A DNA stretch of 8,704 nt from Rhodopirellula sp. (GTDB lineage: Bacteria; Planctomycetota; Planctomycetia; Pirellulales; Pirellulaceae), in assembly GCA_002714565.1 (NCBI GenBank), contig PAXU01000006.1, positions 212,353-221,056 on the forward strand, read 5' to 3'. Both the position numbers and the translations under genes were made by a program. Shown piece by piece: positions 6,646 to 8,704 of this stretch; the stretch's first letter is position 1, and the number at the start of each line of letters is the position of its first letter. The notes under the pieces are model-generated. The model was given only the letters and a program-made list of their open reading frames with translations. It was not told the DNA's origin and ran no database searches.

Positions 6646-6663
6646 GAGTATCTTCTGATACTC
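6646..6663 (+). repeat. Perfect inverted repeat in the leader of the NDT-like/rlmN unit
   Basis: GAGTATC-TTCT-GATACTC is a perfect 7-bp inverted repeat with a 4-nt loop, 55 bp before the ATG at 6719. No T-run follows. It may be an RNA hairpin in the 5' leader or a binding site for a dimeric regulator; function unknown. Confidence 0.4.
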
Positions 6664-6718
6664 AGGATTCAAAGAAGAAAACACCATACTTTTATCGAAG
6701 AGCCGCCTCAGGGAAATT

Positions 6719-7141
6719 ATGCGTTTTTTTATCGCTGGAATCATGCAGGGTTCACTCGTAGATGCTGAGTTGCATACGCAGAATTATCGTTCTGAAATAG
6801 CAGCAATTCTGCGCACCTGCTTTGTTGACGCTGATGTTTACGACCCCATGGCCAATCACAGTGGTTCATTGCACTACGACGACGATACAGCCAAGTCCAC
6901 ATTTCTCGGGCATAACAAAATGTGCGGTGAGGTTGATGCGGTGATCGCATTTGCACCAGAAGCGTCCATGGGTACTGCTATTGAAATGTGGGAAGCTTAC
7001 CGAAATGGCAAAGTTGTCATTACCATTAGCCCGATGATTCATAACTGGGTAGTAAAGTACATTTCTGACGCTGTGTATGAAGATCTTGGCGCATTTCGCA
7101 CAGCGGCGGCAACCGGTGATTTACAGAAACTGTTCCCATGA
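6719..7141 (+). CDS. Nucleoside 2-deoxyribosyltransferase-like protein
   Basis: The 140-aa protein looks like a small Rossmann-type member of the nucleoside 2-deoxyribosyltransferase superfamily. It opens with a beta strand and loop MRFFIAGIMQGS, has VYDP at residues 40-43, and a core VDAVIAFAPEASMGTAIEMWEAYRNGKVV (72-100). The GTAIE segment matches the family's SGTA-E pattern, so Glu89 is the candidate nucleophile; Glu81 is also conserved-looking. Known relatives exchange bases on deoxyribosides or hydrolyse nucleotides, but divergent members have other roles, so the substrate is open. The start ATG has AGGGA 4 nt upstream. Its TGA overlaps the rlmN ATG as ATGA, so the two are translationally coupled and probably co-transcribed. 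Confidence 0.8.
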   Translation: MRFFIAGIMQGSLVDAELHTQNYRSEIAAILRTCFVDADVYDPMANHSGSLHYDDDTAKSTFLGHNKMCGEVDAVIAFAPEASMGTAIEMWEAYRNGKVVITISPMIHNWVVKYISDAVYEDLGAFRTAAATGDLQKLFP

Positions 7142-8187
7142 ACCACATACTCGACATCAGCAGCGATGAGCTCAAACTGTGGCTCACCACTTGTGAACAA
7201 CCAGGATATCGTGCTGCGCAGATTCAAAAATGGCTTTTCCATAACCGGGCCGATTCGTTTGAATCGATGAGTAATCTCCCAAATCAACTGAAGCAGGCGC
7301 TCAGTAAAGATCTGGCAATTTGGACAAGTAAGATCGTTAAACATCAATCGTCGTCCGACGGGACAGAAAAGCTACTGCTCGAACTGCACGATGGTGGCCG
7401 CATCGAGTGCGTCCTACTCCGCGATGGCCATCGCCGCACAATTTGTATAAGTACGCAAGTTGGATGTGCGATGGGTTGTGTGTTTTGTGCAAGTGGCCTT
7501 GATGGTGTGGATCGAAATCTCACGACAGGCGAAATCATCGAACAATCGTTGAAACTTCAGAGTTTATTGCCTGATTCCGAGAGACTGAGCCATGTCGTCG
7601 TCATGGGCATGGGGGAGCCGCTAGCAAACCTCGACCAGCTCTTACCAGCACTCGATACCATCAGCTCAGAAGACGGGCTGGGCATTAGCGCTCGTCGAAT
7701 AACCATTTCGACAGTCGGTCTGCCAAAAGCAATGGACCGCCTATCAGATATACAAACCCGTTATCACCTCGCTGTATCACTCCACGCACCAAATGACCCA
7801 CTTCGTAATCAACTCGTGCCGGTGAATGATAATATCGGGATCAAAGCGATTCTCTCCGCTGCAGATCGTTACTTCGACACTTCCGGTAGGCGGCTAACGT
7901 ATGAATACGTGCTCTTAGGAGATGTAAACGACGGTGAAAAGCATGCTCAAGAGCTTGTTAATCTACTTCGCCATCGAAATGCGTTGCTCAATGTGATCCC
8001 ATACAATCCTGTAGACGGCTTGCCGTATAAGACGCCTTCGAGGAATCGAGTTGCACGATTTAAAAGTGTACTGGAAGCTGGAAATATTACGATACGATTC
8101 CGGCAACGGAAAGGCGACGATATTAATGCTGCGTGCGGACAATTGCGGCGAAATGAAGTTGTGCAAATCGACATGCCAAATGGCTGA
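7138..8187 (+). CDS. rlmN: Dual-specificity 23S rRNA/tRNA adenine-C2 methyltransferase RlmN
   Basis: RlmN is a radical SAM enzyme that makes 2-methyladenosine at A2503 of 23S rRNA and A37 of some tRNAs, affecting translational accuracy. At 349 aa it is of typical length. The N-terminal helical RNA-binding part (residues 1-65) contains PGYRAAQIQKWLF. The [4Fe-4S] cluster ligands are Cys110, Cys114 and Cys117 in CAMGCVFC. Cys333 in AACGQL is the methyl-carrying cysteine and Cys103 in TICIS the partner cysteine, with the same 7-residue spacing to Cys110 as in E. coli. MGMGEP (156-161), ITISTVG (188-194) and LAVSLHAP (211-218) complete the barrel signature, and QRKGDDINAACG precedes the C-terminus. 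All key residues are present. It starts within the stop codon of the upstream gene (ATGA overlap). Confidence 0.97.
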   Translation: MNHILDISSDELKLWLTTCEQPGYRAAQIQKWLFHNRADSFESMSNLPNQLKQALSKDLAIWTSKIVKHQSSSDGTEKLLLELHDGGRIECVLLRDGHRRTICISTQVGCAMGCVFCASGLDGVDRNLTTGEIIEQSLKLQSLLPDSERLSHVVVMGMGEPLANLDQLLPALDTISSEDGLGISARRITISTVGLPKAMDRLSDIQTRYHLAVSLHAPNDPLRNQLVPVNDNIGIKAILSAADRYFDTSGRRLTYEYVLLGDVNDGEKHAQELVNLLRHRNALLNVIPYNPVDGLPYKTPSRNRVARFKSVLEAGNITIRFRQRKGDDINAACGQLRRNEVVQIDMPNG

Positions 8188-8255
8188 AATTACACCCTGT
8201 TAATGATAATAAGCCATGTTTTCTTGATTCTGGTGCTCTCAAGCCACAGATTCAT

Positions 8256-8285
8256 TTGCGAATTAAAACCTAATTCCCTTATGAT
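8256..8285 (+). promoter_or_regulatory. Candidate promoter for the lysine-tailed protein gene, with embedded inverted repeat
   Basis: TTGCGA (8256-8261, 4 of 6) and TATGAT (8280-8285, 5 of 6) are separated by 18 bp. The inverted repeat GAATTA-AAACC-TAATTC (8260-8276) lies between the two elements, where a repressor could block polymerase. Transcription would start near 8292, giving a leader of about 120 nt. Confidence 0.35.
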
Positions 8286-8298
8286 TTACCGTGTAAAT

Positions 8299-8314
8299 GG
8301 GCAGAAAACTGCCC
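8299..8314 (+). terminator. GC-rich hairpin downstream of rlmN, possible weak terminator
   Basis: GGGCAG-AAAA-CTGCCC is a perfect 6-bp stem with a 4-nt loop, followed by CCGTCTT rather than a T-run. It lies 112 bp after the rlmN stop. It could terminate rlmN inefficiently or form a hairpin in the leader of the next gene. Confidence 0.3.
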
Positions 8315-8411
8315 CGTCTTAAGCTTGCCGAAGGATGGATGTGCGTCTCGCAATCTGAATTCGTAGTTTTCGGCGCGCGCATGACACTTAACTTGAACAG
8401 GCAGGCCAACC

Positions 8412-8704
8412 ATGGGCAAGAAAAAAGCAACAGCTACTAAGAAGACAGTAAAAAAGAAAACAGTAAAGAAGGCTGCCAAGAAAAAGACAACAAAGCGAAA
8501 GTCTCGCAAAAAGAAAGCTGTCGAACTCAAGGAAAAGCTCATGTGGGCCATCTATAGTCCGACAATGAAACACGTGGAGAATTTTGAATTCCATGATAAG
8601 AATTCAGCAGAAAAACGTAAGGAAGTTCTCAGTAAAAACGGCAAGTCGCCACACTGGATCAAGAGGGTTCGTATTACGATTGAGGAGCCAATCGAAGAAG
8701 AAGA
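8412..8704 (+). CDS. Lysine-rich-tailed small protein, 3'-truncated
   Basis: An ATG at 8412 opens a frame that runs without a stop to the window end, giving 97 residues so far. The first 35 residues contain 18 Lys and 2 Arg, interspersed with Ala, Thr and Val in a KKxTVKK/KKAAKKK pattern like histone H1 C-terminal tails. Residues 41-92 look like a small folded domain: EKLMWAIYSPTMKHVENFEF, then a charged helix with AEKRKEVLSKNGKSPHWIKRVRI, then an acidic EEPIEEE run. I recall similar domains (WxxYxxxxKxVxxFEF...PHxxxxVK) in planctomycete proteins of unknown function. The shadow frames on the opposite strand are artefacts of the low-complexity tail. The Shine-Dalgarno is weak (AGG, 6 nt upstream). 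Nucleic-acid binding through the tail is an inference from charge. Confidence 0.75.
   Translation, partial: MGKKKATATKKTVKKKTVKKAAKKKTTKRKSRKKKAVELKEKLMWAIYSPTMKHVENFEFHDKNSAEKRKEVLSKNGKSPHWIKRVRITIEEPIEEE

Noticed and set aside
6534..6761. 75-residue plus-strand frame starting at a GTG in the divergent gap
   Set aside because: No ribosome binding site or family resemblance; it runs out of frame into the well-supported gene at 6719 and covers the expected promoter region.
8279..8551. Phe-rich minus-strand frames opposite the lysine-tailed gene
   Set aside because: Poly-Lys codons AAA/AAG read in reverse give TTT/CTT, so Phe/Leu-rich frames are expected artefacts.

Overview
The window reads as chromosomal DNA of a planctomycete, probably a marine Pirellulales-like lineage of moderate GC. 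This is an inference. It rests on the LexA helix-turn-helix variant, the DxDxRLMLxVRE... start of the sigma factor, the non-zinc anti-sigma factor ending in an 'NLDLYR...FLEELDEQGLF' segment, a sugar-isomerase paralogue beginning 'LVAASTDCF', and a lysine-tailed small protein, all of which I associate with that phylum. I see no mobile elements, CRISPR arrays, tRNA or rRNA genes. The window is densely coding, with ten protein genes, two of them cut by the window ends.

Left part (1-2511). The 3' end of an aldose 1-epimerase gene (galM, +) converges on lexA (-), the SOS repressor. lexA is divergent from a TIM-barrel sugar phosphate isomerase/epimerase-like gene (+) that starts at a TTG with a strong Shine-Dalgarno. 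The shared intergenic region holds a 12-bp perfect palindrome centred on TGTACA and a second TGTACA copy, a reasonable candidate for the LexA operator.

Middle part (2523-5342). Three minus-strand genes form a compact operon: an ECF sigma factor, then a membrane-anchored anti-sigma factor without zinc ligands, then a 446-residue membrane-anchored protein with an internal duplication of about 85 residues. The natural reading is a signalling cassette in which the anti-sigma factor holds the sigma factor and the duplicated extracytoplasmic protein senses or modulates. A 320-bp non-coding leader lies upstream.

Right part (5343-8704). A peptidase T-like M20 metallopeptidase (-) is divergent from a two-gene unit (+): a nucleoside 2-deoxyribosyltransferase-like protein, then rlmN (23S rRNA/tRNA m2A methyltransferase), joined by a 4-bp ATGA overlap. 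The window ends inside a gene whose product has a histone-H1-like lysine tail followed by a small aromatic domain.

The most interesting items are the duplicated protein in the sigma-factor cassette, the sugar-isomerase paralogue whose expected metal-ligand positions look replaced, the lexA control region, and the lysine-tailed protein.
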